Assembly (NCBI GenBank): GCA_023053685.1
Contig: JALIGW010000002.1
Location: 47,802,778 to 47,866,777, forward strand
Direction: 5' to 3'
Origin: Diadophis punctatus similis
Lineage: Eukaryota; Chordata; Lepidosauria; Squamata; Dipsadidae
DNA length: 64,000 bases
The position numbers and the translations under genes were made by a program. Position 1 is the first letter of the stretch. Each line of letters begins with the position of its first letter. This document shows, in pieces, positions 25,721 through 36,555 of the stretch. The notes beneath the pieces are model-generated. The model made no database searches, was not told where the DNA came from, and saw only the letters and a program-made list of their open reading frames with translations.

Positions 25721-26390
25721 TCCCCACGAAGCACACAACCACACAAGCAGTTTAATGCAACACTTTTACTAATAAATCTTTTATCAGTAAAGAATGCACA
25801 CACCAAGTTACAAACAGTCTTTGTTGGCAAACAACCAGCTACTAATTAACTTCATTAATAGCTGGTATTAGTTCAAAGAGGTCGCAAACAATGACGAGTA
25901 AATTAAGTCCAGTTATCTTACGGAGCTTGGCAAAGTTCCTAGAATTCAGCCTCTGATAACAAGACGACGACGGATAAACATATAAACGGGTATCATGAAG
26001 CAAACTCTGATCAGACAGGTTTTTCCAAAGTTTTTCTCTGCAGCTTGTTAGCTGCAACTGATTACCTTAAATAGACTAGGGGCGTGGCCAATTAGCCCCA
26101 AGTTTTACTCCCGAGTAGACCTACTTCAGAGTAAACCTTTCTGCCTCTTGGCAGCCCTGCATACTCTTGCATTCAGGAAAGGAGTAGCCCCTCCTTTCTC
26201 AGCACTGCCAAGAGGTAATGAAGTTTCCAAAGGCCCAGGCTGCACAAGCAGTGGGTGGGCCACAACAAGGACAGTGAAGTGGAGCTTTACCAGCCCCATC
26301 ATTGGTTGCTGTGTGAGTTGTGTAATAAACGGACTTAAATTGACATCTGCCTTGCCAGCGTGACTCAGGTCAGAACAGGAAGTGTAATGG
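25721..26390 (-). mobile_element. Probable LTR, minus strand, related to 42170-42830
   Basis: On the minus strand it carries GGGGCTAATTGGCCACGCCC, then TCTATTTAAGG as a TATA-like box (about 26065-26074). The LTR at 42170-42830 shares GGGGATAATTGGCCCCTCCC followed by GCTATTTAAGTG. Both also share CTTGGCAG near the same place upstream. It lies between two parts of plus-strand LTR-like sequence and may be nested in it. Confidence 0.5.
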
Positions 26391-26700
26391 TACAGGGGAA
26401 TGATTTTGGGAGACAGGAGGAAGAGCTGCAACCTAGGCAAAGTTCTCTAAACAAAATCTGAATCTAAAGCAGGGATGGGGATGCAGAAAACATCTCAGAA
26501 TTAGATCCTCCCTAGTTTTGGAGAGGAAGGGAAGAAATGGGAGAGGTACTTGTAAGCAACTTGTACTGTTGCCTAAGCTTATAATAAAGATAGTGTTAAT
26601 ATTCATAGTTAAAGCTTCTTGTCTGGTCTATCTCAAAGGGTGAACAGGAAGAGTAACCTGTTTTAGAGCAAAGTTAATACAAATACTACACAGCTGCAAT
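26391..26700 (+). mobile_element. Possible LTR R-U5 remnant, plus strand
   Basis: GCTTATAATAAAGATAGTG at 26577-26595 is a polyadenylation-like signal, followed by AGCTTCTTGTCTGGTCTATC, in the arrangement expected at an LTR R-U5 boundary. The word GGAAGTGTAATGG at 26379 recurs from the left LTR-like block at 24973. This may be the other part of that element, split by the minus-strand LTR. Confidence 0.3.
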
Positions 26701-27239
26701 ATATTCATATTGATTTGTATTGGAGGTCATTCAATTTAGTGAAAAGTCCAAGGATCCTCAAAGCAATTGTGCAGAACTTTAGCCAGACTCCATTCCCATG
26801 CACCAAGCTCTGCCCACTGCAATGCTGTTGATGACTAGCCCTTAAATGATTGGACTGGCAGAACCTTTTCTCTTTCACTCATTATCTTCTGTAAAATTCA
26901 TCTCAGTTTTCTGAAAACATCCTGCTTTGTCTTCCAAATAAAAGATTCCATGGGTGCACTTTATAGGAATTCTGACACTGATATATGAAGTGATTCCCCA
27001 TTTTTTTTAATGTCAAAAGAATGCTGGGTGCTTAGATGTGATTGTGTCAGGGGAAAAGGTTGCAGTGAACAAAGAGTAGAGCTGTGCCAGCTAACATTTT
27101 CCAAACAACACATCATTGACTTTTCTTTGAATCATTTATGACAGCATTTCTATTCCGTCTTTTGCAAGAAGAAAAATGCCATCTGTAGAAATTGTCCTTT
27201 GAGTACCAAACCTTTATCCTTACACTATTTTCTTTAATG
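26701..27239. other. Unique sequence
   Basis: Nothing recognised on either strand. Confidence 0.4.
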
Positions 27240-27570
27240 TAGAATTTAGTTTAGTTTAGTTTAGTTTATTTAGTTTGTCAAGCATGTATGAGAAAGCAAG
27301 TATAAGTATGAACATAACATATTAACATATAAGTATAAACAGGTATAGGTATATACATAAGAAACGAGTACGAATAAATGTGAACAGTAGGACAGGGACG
27401 GTAGGCACGCTGGTGCGCTTATGCACGCCCCCTTACAGACTTCTTAGGAATGGGGTGAGATTCACAGTAGACAGTTTAAGGTTAAAGTTTTGGGGGTTGG
27501 AGGATGTAACAACAGAGTCAGGTAGTGCATTCGAGGCATTGACCACTCTGTTGCTGAAGTCATATTAGCT
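27240..27570 (-). mobile_element. LINE 3' end, minus strand, same family as 63490-64000
   Basis: The minus strand reads LPDSVVTSSNPQNFNLKLST then VNLTPFLRSL and a stop (27435-27437), then a 3' UTR with GCATAAGCGCACCAGCGTGC, and ends in an A/TTTAG-rich tail (plus strand 27246-27275). It is 5' truncated at about 27570 and keeps only the last 30 or so codons. Confidence 0.85.
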
Positions 27571-28435
27571 GCAAAAAGTAATACATGAAATCAAAAGTTG
27601 GAAAGGATTAGAAGAATTTGTGCATAAGAATCCTCTTAGTTCATTGACACATCTCAATAATCCCACACCAGATCTCAAACTTATGAATGGACATGAATAC
27701 AAAACAATTAAGCAATTTTAAGTCTCATTAAATTCAAGAAAGTGGTTCTTAACTCTTCCATTGAAATAAATGGAACCTGAAACATTATGCCTAATTTTGT
27801 TTCAGATGAATTCAGTTATGTTACCTGCACCGTGAGAGTGCAAGGGATGGCAAGATCACCATTGTTATGTATAAAATACCTTTAGGTTATCTGAACATTT
27901 TCTGCCTAGACACGTTCTGTGCTTGAAGTGAATTTATGTTATCTACACACAGAGGAAAGTTGTTATGTTGGAAATGTCATGGTGCTACTTTTTTCTATGA
28001 TTAAGAACTTGAATTGTAATAGTGGGTGCAACAGATAAAAATAACTACACAGATTAAAAAAAAACCCTATATGATTATATAAAATTATGATGAAAAAGAT
28101 GTCGATGTTGGTGATGGCAGGGGTGATGATTAAAATACAGTTAATAATAATCCCTCTATTAGGCATTACCTTGATATGCTCGTGGGCTTGGGGCTCGGAT
28201 GTTCTGAGGAAGATGAAAGCAATACTAGGGGTCCAACCATACTGGACAGATTTCATCAGAGGAACCAAAGGAAAAATGTCTCTCCCATATAAAATATGGT
28301 GAAACTTAATTTATAGAAACTCACACAAGATCAGTGGTTGCCCAGGTCAGTAAGAACCACACTAGATTCTGGTGATAAATGGGCTTAAGAACTCAGGACT
28401 GTTGGCTGAGCAACCAGGACCAGCAGTTGCAGAAT
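27571..28435. other. Unique AT-rich sequence
   Basis: No supported feature. A modest frame at 28087-28302 has no recognisable family. Confidence 0.4.
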
Positions 28436-28440
28436 TACTA

Positions 28441-28683
28441 GCAATAGCAATAGCACTTAGACTTATATACCGCTTCACAGTGCTTTACAGCCCTCTCTAA
28501 GTGGTTTACAGAGTCAGCATATTTCCCCCAACAATCTGGGTCCTCATTTTACTGGCCTCAGAAGGATGGAAGGCTGAGTCAACTTTGAGCCTGGTGAGAT
28601 TCGATCTGCCAAATTGAAGTCGGCTGGCAGTCAGCAGAAATATCCTGCAATACTGCATTCTAACCACTGTGCCACCATGGCTC
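28441..28683 (-). mobile_element. Sauria-type tRNA-derived SINE, minus strand
   Basis: Minus strand: GAGCCATGGTGGCACAGTGG then TTAGAATGCAG (A-box region), AGATCGAATCTCACC (B-box region), AGCCTTCCATCCTTC, GTAAACCACTTAGAGAGGGC, and a tail AGTGCTATTGCTATTGC. TTACT on both sides is a candidate target duplication. The 3' tail is the type thought to be recognised by a LINE partner. Confidence 0.9.
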
Positions 28684-28689
28684 TTACTG

Positions 28690-29826
28690 GGACAAAAAGT
28701 GTTTACCTTTTGCAAATATATAAAGATTGAAAACAAATATGTTATTACAAATCAAGTCCAATGAAAAGAGGATATGTATACCACTTCAGAGAGAAGTGAG
28801 AGAACTTGCAGAATCATTATTTCTGCAAGTTGTTTCTAGGCTCAGAAACAATGAACAGAGACTAACAGATCAATGTCTATTTATAATGTTTATTTATAAT
28901 ATGAAATAAAATATTCACAAAAGCAGAACATGGAAGAAATGCAAAGGTCTCCAAGAAATTGAAGCCTTGCCAAATATAGCTCAGACTGTAGAGGCAAACC
29001 ATGAGGAATCAGCAGAAGAGGAAGTGAGCATAGATACTGAATAATTTTCATTCTCAAACCGGACACCCTATCCTTGCCTTTTCCTCAGAAAGAAAAAACC
29101 TTCAACTAAACAAGAAGAATTGAAATAAAGAATAAATGAGCATCTAGAATAGCACAAAAACATCAGAATAAGGTTGCCTGCAATGAAACTTGTTCCAAAG
29201 AAATAGCTGTCACACATATTAAAAGATGCCAACACTGTAATATCATATATAAGCAAGGAATATTGAAAGTACAAGAGACAATTGAAGAAGAAAAATAGGC
29301 ATTGGCAGAATATCTGACGGAAAGTGACGAAGATGCACTGAAGCTAGTATACCATGATAGTTTACTGAGTACTGGAGTGACCAAACTGGCCTACAAGAAA
29401 GACCATATGAAGAATAGAAAAGAGATATGGCAAGGCAAACTATTACGTGTACATTAAAAAGTACATTAAAAATGTACTTTAAAATGTACATTATTGTACA
29501 TTAATGTACTTTAAAATGTACATTAAAAAACCTAGCAGACAAAGTAGATAACAATAACACTTGACAATGACTAAGAGAAAGAAAACTGAAGTAAGAAAAA
29601 GAGGGGTTAATTCTTGCTGAAAAAGACAAAGCCTTAAAACAAATGCATATAAAACCAGAATTGAGAAGACAGCAACCAACAGCAAATGCCTGTAAAGAAG
29701 CTGAAGAACTAATGGACCACCTACAGTAGTTAGCTGCTTGCAAGGTCATATAGACTCAATACAGACAATGGCCTGACAAAATTTCCATCTGCCAATTGCG
29801 AAAGGCCAAACTGCTTGGATCCACAC
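28690..29826 (+). pseudogene. Possible decayed LINE coding remnants
   Basis: Broken plus-strand frames such as EIWQGKLL preceded by VTKLAYKKDHMKNRK (29368-29450) have the lysine-rich, A-rich composition of LINE coding sequence. They may belong to the same element as 32520-33570. Stops and frameshifts are frequent, so the assignment is weak. A hAT MITE at 29827 interrupts the region. Confidence 0.25.
29450..29530. repeat. Clustered GTACATTAA direct and inverted repeats
   Basis: GTACATTA and its inverse TAATGTAC occur repeatedly in both orientations over 80 bp, giving several overlapping hairpins. Confidence 0.85.
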
Positions 29827-30075
29827 CAGAGGTGGGTTCCTACCAGTTCTAACCGGTTCTTTAGAACCGTTAGTAAACCGGTGGTGACGTCACGGAGCCG
29901 GTTCTGTCGGTGCAGGTCTGTGGGTGCCGCCATCTTTGATTTTGCTTCTGCACATGTGCAGAAGCTAATTTTGTTTTTTTATTTTCTGGGAAGGGACACA
30001 TGCGTGTGTGTGCGCAAAACATGCACTTCCGTCGCGATGCAAACCGGTGGGAAACGTAAGTAGAACCCACCCCTG
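29827..30075 (+). mobile_element. hAT-type MITE, 249 bp
   Basis: The termini CAGAGGTGGGTTCCTAC and GTAGAACCCACCCCTG are inverted. Perfect 8-bp target duplications ATCCACAC flank it (29819-29826 and 30076-30083). The interior has AACCGGTGGTGACGTCAC, GCCGCCATCTTTGATTTTGC and CACATGTGCAGAAGC. Confidence 0.94.
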
Positions 30076-30083
30076 ATCCACAC

Positions 30084-30845
30084 ATATACTATACCAATGC
30101 AATGCAGCATCTTGGTTATTGGGAAGAACTTGATGCATATGAAGGTCAAGTCCAGCTAAAGAGGTGGCAGCTGTGACTTCATGTTTTTGTGAACAGACAA
30201 TAATACTAATATTGCAACAACCCCTTGAGGAATTTGTATTAGATATTATATTTAATGATTTATGATGATTTTAGAAGATGGCAAACCACTTCCATACTAT
30301 TGCCAATAAAATTGTATGGAAGTGGTTACCAAACATTAAAATCAACTTAGAATAACTTTATTTTGTTACTATTATTACTATTTCTAACTTGATAAATAAT
30401 CTGAGTCCCCCTGGCTGCATTATGAAGTTATTTAAAGAGTAAAAATACAAAAATTAACTGCATAGGAAATCAAAAATAAAAACATATAAAACATCATTAT
30501 GGTTTCTTGGGTTAATTAGTTCTGCCTTTTAAATGCAGCTGACCTTTCTTGCATTGAGCAAAAAATCTCCATTAATTCATAAAATACAAATTACTATAAG
30601 TGGCAATCAATCAGTGCAGGAGTTTACTCTAGCTGAAGCTAGCATTAAAATAGCTGAAACTGAAGGCAACAACAGAAGTGAAAAATACGTCAGCACTACA
30701 AAATGCGTACAGTATGTGTAGAGGGGGAAAAACTGGCTAGTGCTTTAAAAACACTAACTTCAATCATGTTTGTTTCCCTGAATTAAATGGGTGCAATTAC
30801 TAAAATGAATTTATTTTCCCTATCACTATTTTGTTTGTTTGTTAG
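30084..30845. other. AT-rich sequence with a SINE-tail-like block
   Basis: GAAGATGGCAAACCACTTCC at 30273-30292 followed by TATTGCCAATAAAA resembles the 3' region of 5S- or tRNA-derived squamate SINEs. The rest is unrecognised. Confidence 0.4.
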
Positions 30846-30990
30846 ACAAGAGGCACTGGAGGAGATTGTGTCTTTTCCACTCATCAAACAACAACTAGAG
30901 TCAGGAGCAGGTTTACTGAAACTTCAGAAAAGAGTAATTCCAGAGAGTTTGCAAAAATTGCATGATATACAGGCAACCCAAGTCAATTGA
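30846..30990 (+). CDS. Candidate 3'-terminal exon, unknown gene
   Basis: A pyrimidine-rich tract with TTTTGTTTGTTTGTTAG precedes 30846 and could act as a splice acceptor. The frame that follows is open for 47 codons, reading QEALEEIVSFPLIKQQLESG and later LQKLHDIQATQVN before a stop at 30988-30990. An AATAAA-type signal lies at 31129-31134. The peptide is amphipathic and helix-like but I do not recognise it. One base from an upstream exon would be needed to complete the first codon. No matching upstream exon is seen in this window, and an uncharacterised repeat could give the same pattern. Confidence 0.2.
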
Positions 30991-31432
30991 GTGACAGTAC
31001 TAAATCACAGGCATGCTTAATCAATAGATAATAACCCAAAATTCGAGAGTTGAAGAAAAATTAGAGAGCATGTCAATTGTTTCTGTTAAAGATTATTTTC
31101 CAAGTCTTTTAATTTTGTAATTAATTAAAATAAATAATTTTGAATTTAAATTGAATTTAAATTGAATGTTAAAATGGATTTCTGTTTACCTCTTTTTAAC
31201 CTCTGTACATTTAAAGCATGCACCAGTTTTTAAACATTTGCTCTCACAAATTCTACATACTTTATACTTTGTTAAAGTTTCCTTTCTTGCAGTTCCATGA
31301 ATTTAGCTTGTATTATCCAGAACAGATACATAAAATGTGAACACAAATGTTCATCCATATGCATTTGTGCTCCAGAGTCTGGATTTGAGTGCAGCATCTC
31401 CTTGCACACTCAGCTATTCACAGTTGCTTATA

Positions 31433-31433
<1 letters not shown>
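30991..31433. other. AT-rich sequence
   Basis: Nothing is recognised apart from the AATAAA-type signal at 31129 and a short AAATTGAATTTAAATTG duplication near 31147. Confidence 0.4.

Positions 31434-31499
<66 letters not shown>
31434..31499. repeat. (TG)n microsatellite, about 33 units
   Basis: Uninterrupted TG dinucleotides for 66 bases. Confidence 0.98.
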
Positions 31500-31501
<2 letters not shown>

Positions 31502-31892
31502 ATACATTTACTGTGTGACTTGATCACAATACAGAAGTTCTGTGAGCACACAGATTTGGCTCTGTTAAAGCGGCTTGTAAGACAAATGAATAAATATTGC
31601 TTGAGGATAATGGTAAAAGTATTATGGAAACAATTATGATCCATGAGTCACAGTATGATATTCCAGATGTACATCTACGAAATCTCTTTAAATGTATCTT
31701 TTAAAATGATGGAAATCTTATGAGTTTGCCAAAAAATGTTCAATCAAGAGACATTTTATATGAGGGTTCTTAGTGCTCTCTGAGCTTGGTTGCTATCTTG
31801 TAGATATTTTATTATTACCACTAATGATGTTATCTATTTTGGGTAATGAAATGGTCCTCAGGAAAACAACCAAACTCAGAGAGCACCAGGGA

Positions 31893-32265
31893 CAGTGGTA
31901 GGTTCCTACTGGTGCTGTCGACTCTGCCGCACCTGTAGCGGCCGGCAGATTATGCAATTTGCGCATGATGGCTCCGGTGCTGTCTTCACTGGTCCATCGC
32001 ACGTCGGCATCTTTTTTCAGAATTTTTGGGCTTTTTTTGCTTTCTGCGCATGCGCAGAAGCAAAATCTCACGAGGGGACGCATGCACGGAAGCAAAAAAA
32101 TCACCGAAATCGCACCCACGCGCATGTTCCCTCACAAGATTTCGATGATTTTTGCTTCCTGCACATGCGCGGAAGCAGAATCGCACAAGGGGGCATGCGT
32201 GTGTGTAGCGAGCGCGCGCATGCATGAAACGTGGTGATGCGAGGTAAGCGAGCAACCCGCCCCTG
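31893..32265 (+). mobile_element. hAT-type MITE, 373 bp, with GCGCATGCGC motifs
   Basis: The termini CAGTGGTAGGTTCCTAC and GCAACCCGCCCCTG are inverted. Perfect 8-bp target duplications ACCAGGGA flank it (31885-31892 and 32266-32273). The interior repeats the block CGCATGCGCAGAAGCAAAAT in both orientations, with TGCGCATGCGCA exactly at 32045-32056. No transposase is encoded. Confidence 0.94.
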
Positions 32266-32446
32266 ACCAGGGACCTCTCATTTCAATCCTGAACTACAAA
32301 TATTCTTCTTCATTTGACATTTTAAAATTTTACTTAAAACATTTTCCTCCAAGATTGCACAATAACCCTAAAAACATTGCCAATATTTTTCCTAGAAAGT
32401 AAATAAACACACAAATGTTACTAAATAATACAATATTTAGTGAAAA

Positions 32447-32512
32447 TATTGTGAGTCCCTCGGGAGTAGGGCGGCATAGAAGAACCAAGAAATAAATAAA
32501 TAATGAATAAAA
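32447..32512 (+). mobile_element. Short L2-type LINE tail
   Basis: GAGTCCCTCGGGAGTAGGGC then GGCATAGAAGAACC and an AATAAATAAATAATGAATAA tail match the terminal bases of the L2 copy at 62299-62355. Only the last 65 or so bases are present. Confidence 0.8.
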
Positions 32513-32519
32513 TCAAATG

Positions 32520-33570
32520 GAAGAACTAATAATAATAGAAGAAATGGTAAAAGATGACATCTCCTGGAAATGATCAGTTGCATGGCTTTTGACTGACTAG
32601 TTTCCATCTAATTAAAGCTAAATAACTTAATGAATTATTTCATAAAGGAGACATCAGTGACTGGTTAATAACTGGCAAAACTTACCTGATTCAAAAAGAC
32701 CTATGAGGTGATAACTGGAAACTACAGGCCAATATCATGCACTTTGTCAAATTCAATTTATCAAATTTATATTTACTGACAAATTAACACAATTTAACAC
32801 AAAAATAGTTTGTTGCAAGAGCAGCTGCCTGCGAAGGCTCCTGGATTGGGGCTGAAAGGCGAAAGCGGAAGCAGTGTGCTCTGTCCCATATTTGGATAGA
32901 TCAGGTTGCCCTGATAAAAAAACACTTCAATTTATCAAGTTATTAATTTCTGAAGTACTTCTAAAGTACTTCTGGAGAACTGCAAAAGCTGAGAAAGGAA
33001 TTTACATATGATCAGGATTGATTATAAAAATTTTATAATATGATCCATTAGCACAAAGAACTGGTGGGAACTCAAAATAGACAAAGGAAAGGTAAACGAA
33101 GAAGCTAAAGTATTCTGGGACTTTAGATTCAATTAAAGAAACACCTGCAACATTGCACCCCAGACATAACAATTGTTAAGAAAAAAGACAACGTCTGGGT
33201 AGTGGATGGTAGTAGAGACCGCAAAATAGAAGAGAAAGAAGTGGAAGGAATCACAAAATACAAAGACTTGCAAACTGTAGCAGAATTGACAGTGCAAAAG
33301 AAAGCAAAAAATAATAGCAATAGCAATAGGTGCCTTTGGTGCAATCCCAAAACACATGGAACACCACTTGAACTCCATTGACATTGACAAAATAACCGTC
33401 AGTCAATGGCAAAAAGCAGCTTTATTTAGAACAGCTTATATCCTACAATGATACCTTTAACATTGTTGAACAACATCTGCCTATCCCAGATCACTTGGGA
33501 AGGACTTGATAGGTGGACCAAAATGCCAAAACCAGCCAAACAGCTGATTGACTGTGCAACCAAACATATT
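32520..33570 (+). pseudogene. Decayed LINE with restriction-like endonuclease region (R2/R4-like)
   Basis: Broken plus-strand frames give, in order, DWLITGKTYLIQKDP (32660-32705), WDFRIQLKKHL and then PDITIVKKKDNVWVVD (33117-33205), GITKYKDLQTVAELTVQKK (33249-33304) and AIGAFGAIPKHMEHHL (33320-33370), followed by a WQKAALFRTAYIL block (33408-33448). This order matches the RT-proximal and C-terminal restriction-like endonuclease parts of site-specific LINEs of the R2/R4 type, where a PD...D motif precedes the ITKYQDL block. Many stops and frame changes show it is dead. The catalytic RT motif was not found, and about 32815-33000 holds unrelated-looking sequence. Confidence 0.6.
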
Positions 33571-34531
33571 ACCTGGGTTGGGATAATCATTTATTTCTTG
33601 TGCATAAAAGCACAAAGCCCACCTGGAGTTCCCAGCTGAAACTGATTTCTGAAGCTACAAATTACAATGTGTTTCTTCTGCCTTTTCAGCCTTCCGCGTT
33701 GAAGATTGCAGCTGATCAAGTCAGTTTGTTGTTCTCAGGTGGGAAGCATTTTGTACATAGAAAATGTAAAGCCATTGCAGTCAGTAGGGAAGTGAGAAAG
33801 GATCAGAAAGATGCTTTCCCCCTTTGTAACAGAAATAATGCCTCATCTTTATTTCATATGGTGACTCCCCAGTGCCTCAATAAATTATTAAAATCTTTTC
33901 AGAGTTTGCAAGTACCAGAAATATAATGTATCATAAAAACTTAGAAGTGCAAAGTATTTTGAACAACAACAATGTTCTGATTGCCACTGGATGGAGAAAG
34001 ATGTTCCTGCATTATAGGATATCAGAGTGAATGTATTCATTATTGATGCAATGATATCGGGTTAGATTACTGTGCTTGGTGGCTATTGTGGTAAACAAAC
34101 ATGAAACCTTTTAACATTGTATTTTCTGTTGACAGCCATAATGTGGATCTGGACCACTGTTTATATTGATGATCATGTTTTAATTTCAGCCAATAGAAGG
34201 CTAAAGAGCACACAAAGTAGGTGGAGTTGGTTCAAAAGCTACCCTTGATTTAATTCATGTGTCATTACAATTAATTATAGTCTAATTATACATTCCATGT
34301 ATCCAGTTTCCACTTGTACCACATTAAAAATGATACTTCAGTGGCAACTTGGAAAAAGGTACTTGGAAAAACACCCAGGACCTTTGAGGCTGCATATAGC
34401 CCTGGATCTTTAGATTTTATACCTATACACTAAGCCAAATGTGGTTAAGTTCGGTGTGTGACATTGTAGTTTATGAAGCAAGGTTAATGCTTAGGACAGT
34501 GGTTTTTAAACCAGATGTAATAGAGCTATTT
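33571..34531. other. Unique sequence
   Basis: A possible short exon-like segment (33690-33738, between TTTTCAG and CAG/GTGGGA) was considered and not accepted. No other feature is seen. Confidence 0.4.
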
Positions 34532-34539
34532 GTATAGGT

Positions 34540-34674
34540 CAGGGGTGTCAAACTTGCAGCCCGCAGGCCAGATACGTCACGTACTGGCCACGCCCATGAC
34601 TGGTTTAGCGAAGGAGGAAAAAGTCACGATACATCCCGTGATGACGCCATGACAACTCAAGTTTGACACCTCTG
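34540..34674 (+). mobile_element. hAT-type MITE, 135 bp, GGTGTCAAAC family
   Basis: The termini CAGGGGTGTCAAACTTG and CAAGTTTGACACCTCTG are inverted. Perfect 8-bp target duplications GTATAGGT flank it (34532-34539 and 34675-34682). The interior has GCCCGCAGGCCAGATACGTC. It inserted at the very start of the element at 34678-35027. Confidence 0.95.
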
Positions 34675-34677
34675 GTA

Positions 34678-35027
34678 TAGGTGGTTCTTGCTTAACTACC
34701 ATTCAAACATGCAATGCCACAGAATGAGTGGAACTTACAACTGATTCCTAAAGATCTGGCCATTGCAGTACTCCACAATCACATGGTTATCCTTTGTAAC
34801 CATTGCCATCTTCCTACAAGTAAAGTCAACGAGGAAGCCAGGAAAAAGTTGCAAATGGCGACCATGTGATGTTCTCACTTAATGATAGCATGGGAATCAC
34901 TTGATAATAGCAACTGGGAAGTGCTGGACCTGCCATTGCTAAGTGACATGACATAATGCTTTACAACAGCATTGCTTAGCAACAGAAATTCCATTCCCAA
35001 TTACCATTGTTAACATAGAACTACATG
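34678..35027 (+). mobile_element. Old TA-type MITE with degraded ends
   Basis: The left TAGGTGGTTCTTGCTTAAC pairs with GTTAACATAGAACTACATG at the right. The interior (GTTGCAAATGGCGACCATGT, TTGCTTAGCAACAGAAATTC) is related to the element at 59015-59410. It is more diverged than that copy, and its outer TA is preserved only on the left, before the hAT insertion. Confidence 0.6.
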
Positions 35028-35518
35028 CAATTGCTTGTTTGTGAACCGAGATCCAATTTGGGACTGCCACCCACTGAGAATCATGTGTAAAACAATTTCA
35101 TAATTTTTTTTGTGGGTTAACATTATTTGAGACCAGGAAAAATGGTAATTGGGTCAAACGGTTTAAGAACCATTAGTGCAAACACAGCCATCTATGGCAA
35201 GTCAAGAAACTGTGGTTAGGTGCATTCTGCCTTAATACAGTATGTCTCTGTCACTATCTCAGCAATATTTCTCTTTCTTGCCTAAGATTTGTTAGTATAT
35301 TAAGATATTCTTGGTTTCTTCAGATCTTCCATGACATACTACAGAAAAATATATGACCAAAAAGGAACACACATTTTAACAATAAACAGTTACCATTCTA
35401 TATATACTGTACTTGTCTAATGCAAATATTATTCAAGACATATATTGGCTTTCTCAACCAATTACAAACACTGACTTAATACAGCTTGTAATTCCTCTCC
35501 ACCCCTCCTTGATATGAG
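35028..35518. other. Unique AT-rich sequence
   Basis: Nothing recognised. Confidence 0.4.
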
Positions 35519-35887
<369 letters not shown>

Positions 35888-36378
35888 AGACTGAATGGTT
35901 TCTAAAATACATTTTGTCAAACTCCCAAAAACTATTATGACTTAACATACAATATGGAAATATGTTGGAAGACACTGATATGCTAACTTACAAAAGGAAC
36001 TTCAGATACTAAAAGATCATTTTAATTTGGAGAAAAGTATAGGTAGCATTTCTCAGAACTCATTCATTGATAATCTAATATTAAAATGAAATTAGTTGTT
36101 CATTGATCTAACAGCTGTACATCTAGGTCAATGAGTTCTCATTGTATATACTGTAGTATATACAGTATACTACTACCGTGTTTCCCCGAAAATAAGACCT
36201 GTCCCGAAACTAAGCCCCACAGGGCTTTTTCGGGACATGTCTTGAAATAAGCCCCCCCTCGAAAATAAGCCCCCCCACTACTTCCGGGGAAAGGGGGGGG
36301 ACATGCCGAGAGCCGCTCTTTTTGCGGCAGCACTCTTTTGGCCCGGAAAGAGAGAGAGAGAGATCCCTCAAGAAGTTT

Positions 36379-36555
36379 CCCTGCAAAGACCTGCTGAGAA
36401 AGAGAAGCGGTGAACTGCCAGACGCTGGTAAGATAAGCGTCTGTCAGCCTGGCCCTCCCCCTCCCCTGCCTCACCTACCACCCCCAAATTGTGCCCGAAC
36501 ATGTTACCAGCGTCTGGCAGTTCGCCGCTTCTCTTTTTGGGCAGGTCTTTGCAGG
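36379..36555. repeat. Stem-loop near the left tip of the foldback element
   Basis: 36379-36430 (with TGAACTGCCAGACGCTGGTA) is the inverse of 36505-36555 (TACCAGCGTCTGGCAGTTCG) with a few mismatches, leaving a loop of about 74 bases. The left strand is in the same orientation as the right-arm outer end at 39886-39940, so the left tip carries an extra, flipped copy of arm sequence. Confidence 0.85.

Noticed and set aside
33690..33738. Possible 49-bp internal exon between TTTTCAG and CAG/GTGGGA
   Set aside because: The acceptor and donor look plausible but it is very short, unrecognised and immediately downstream of a decayed LINE.
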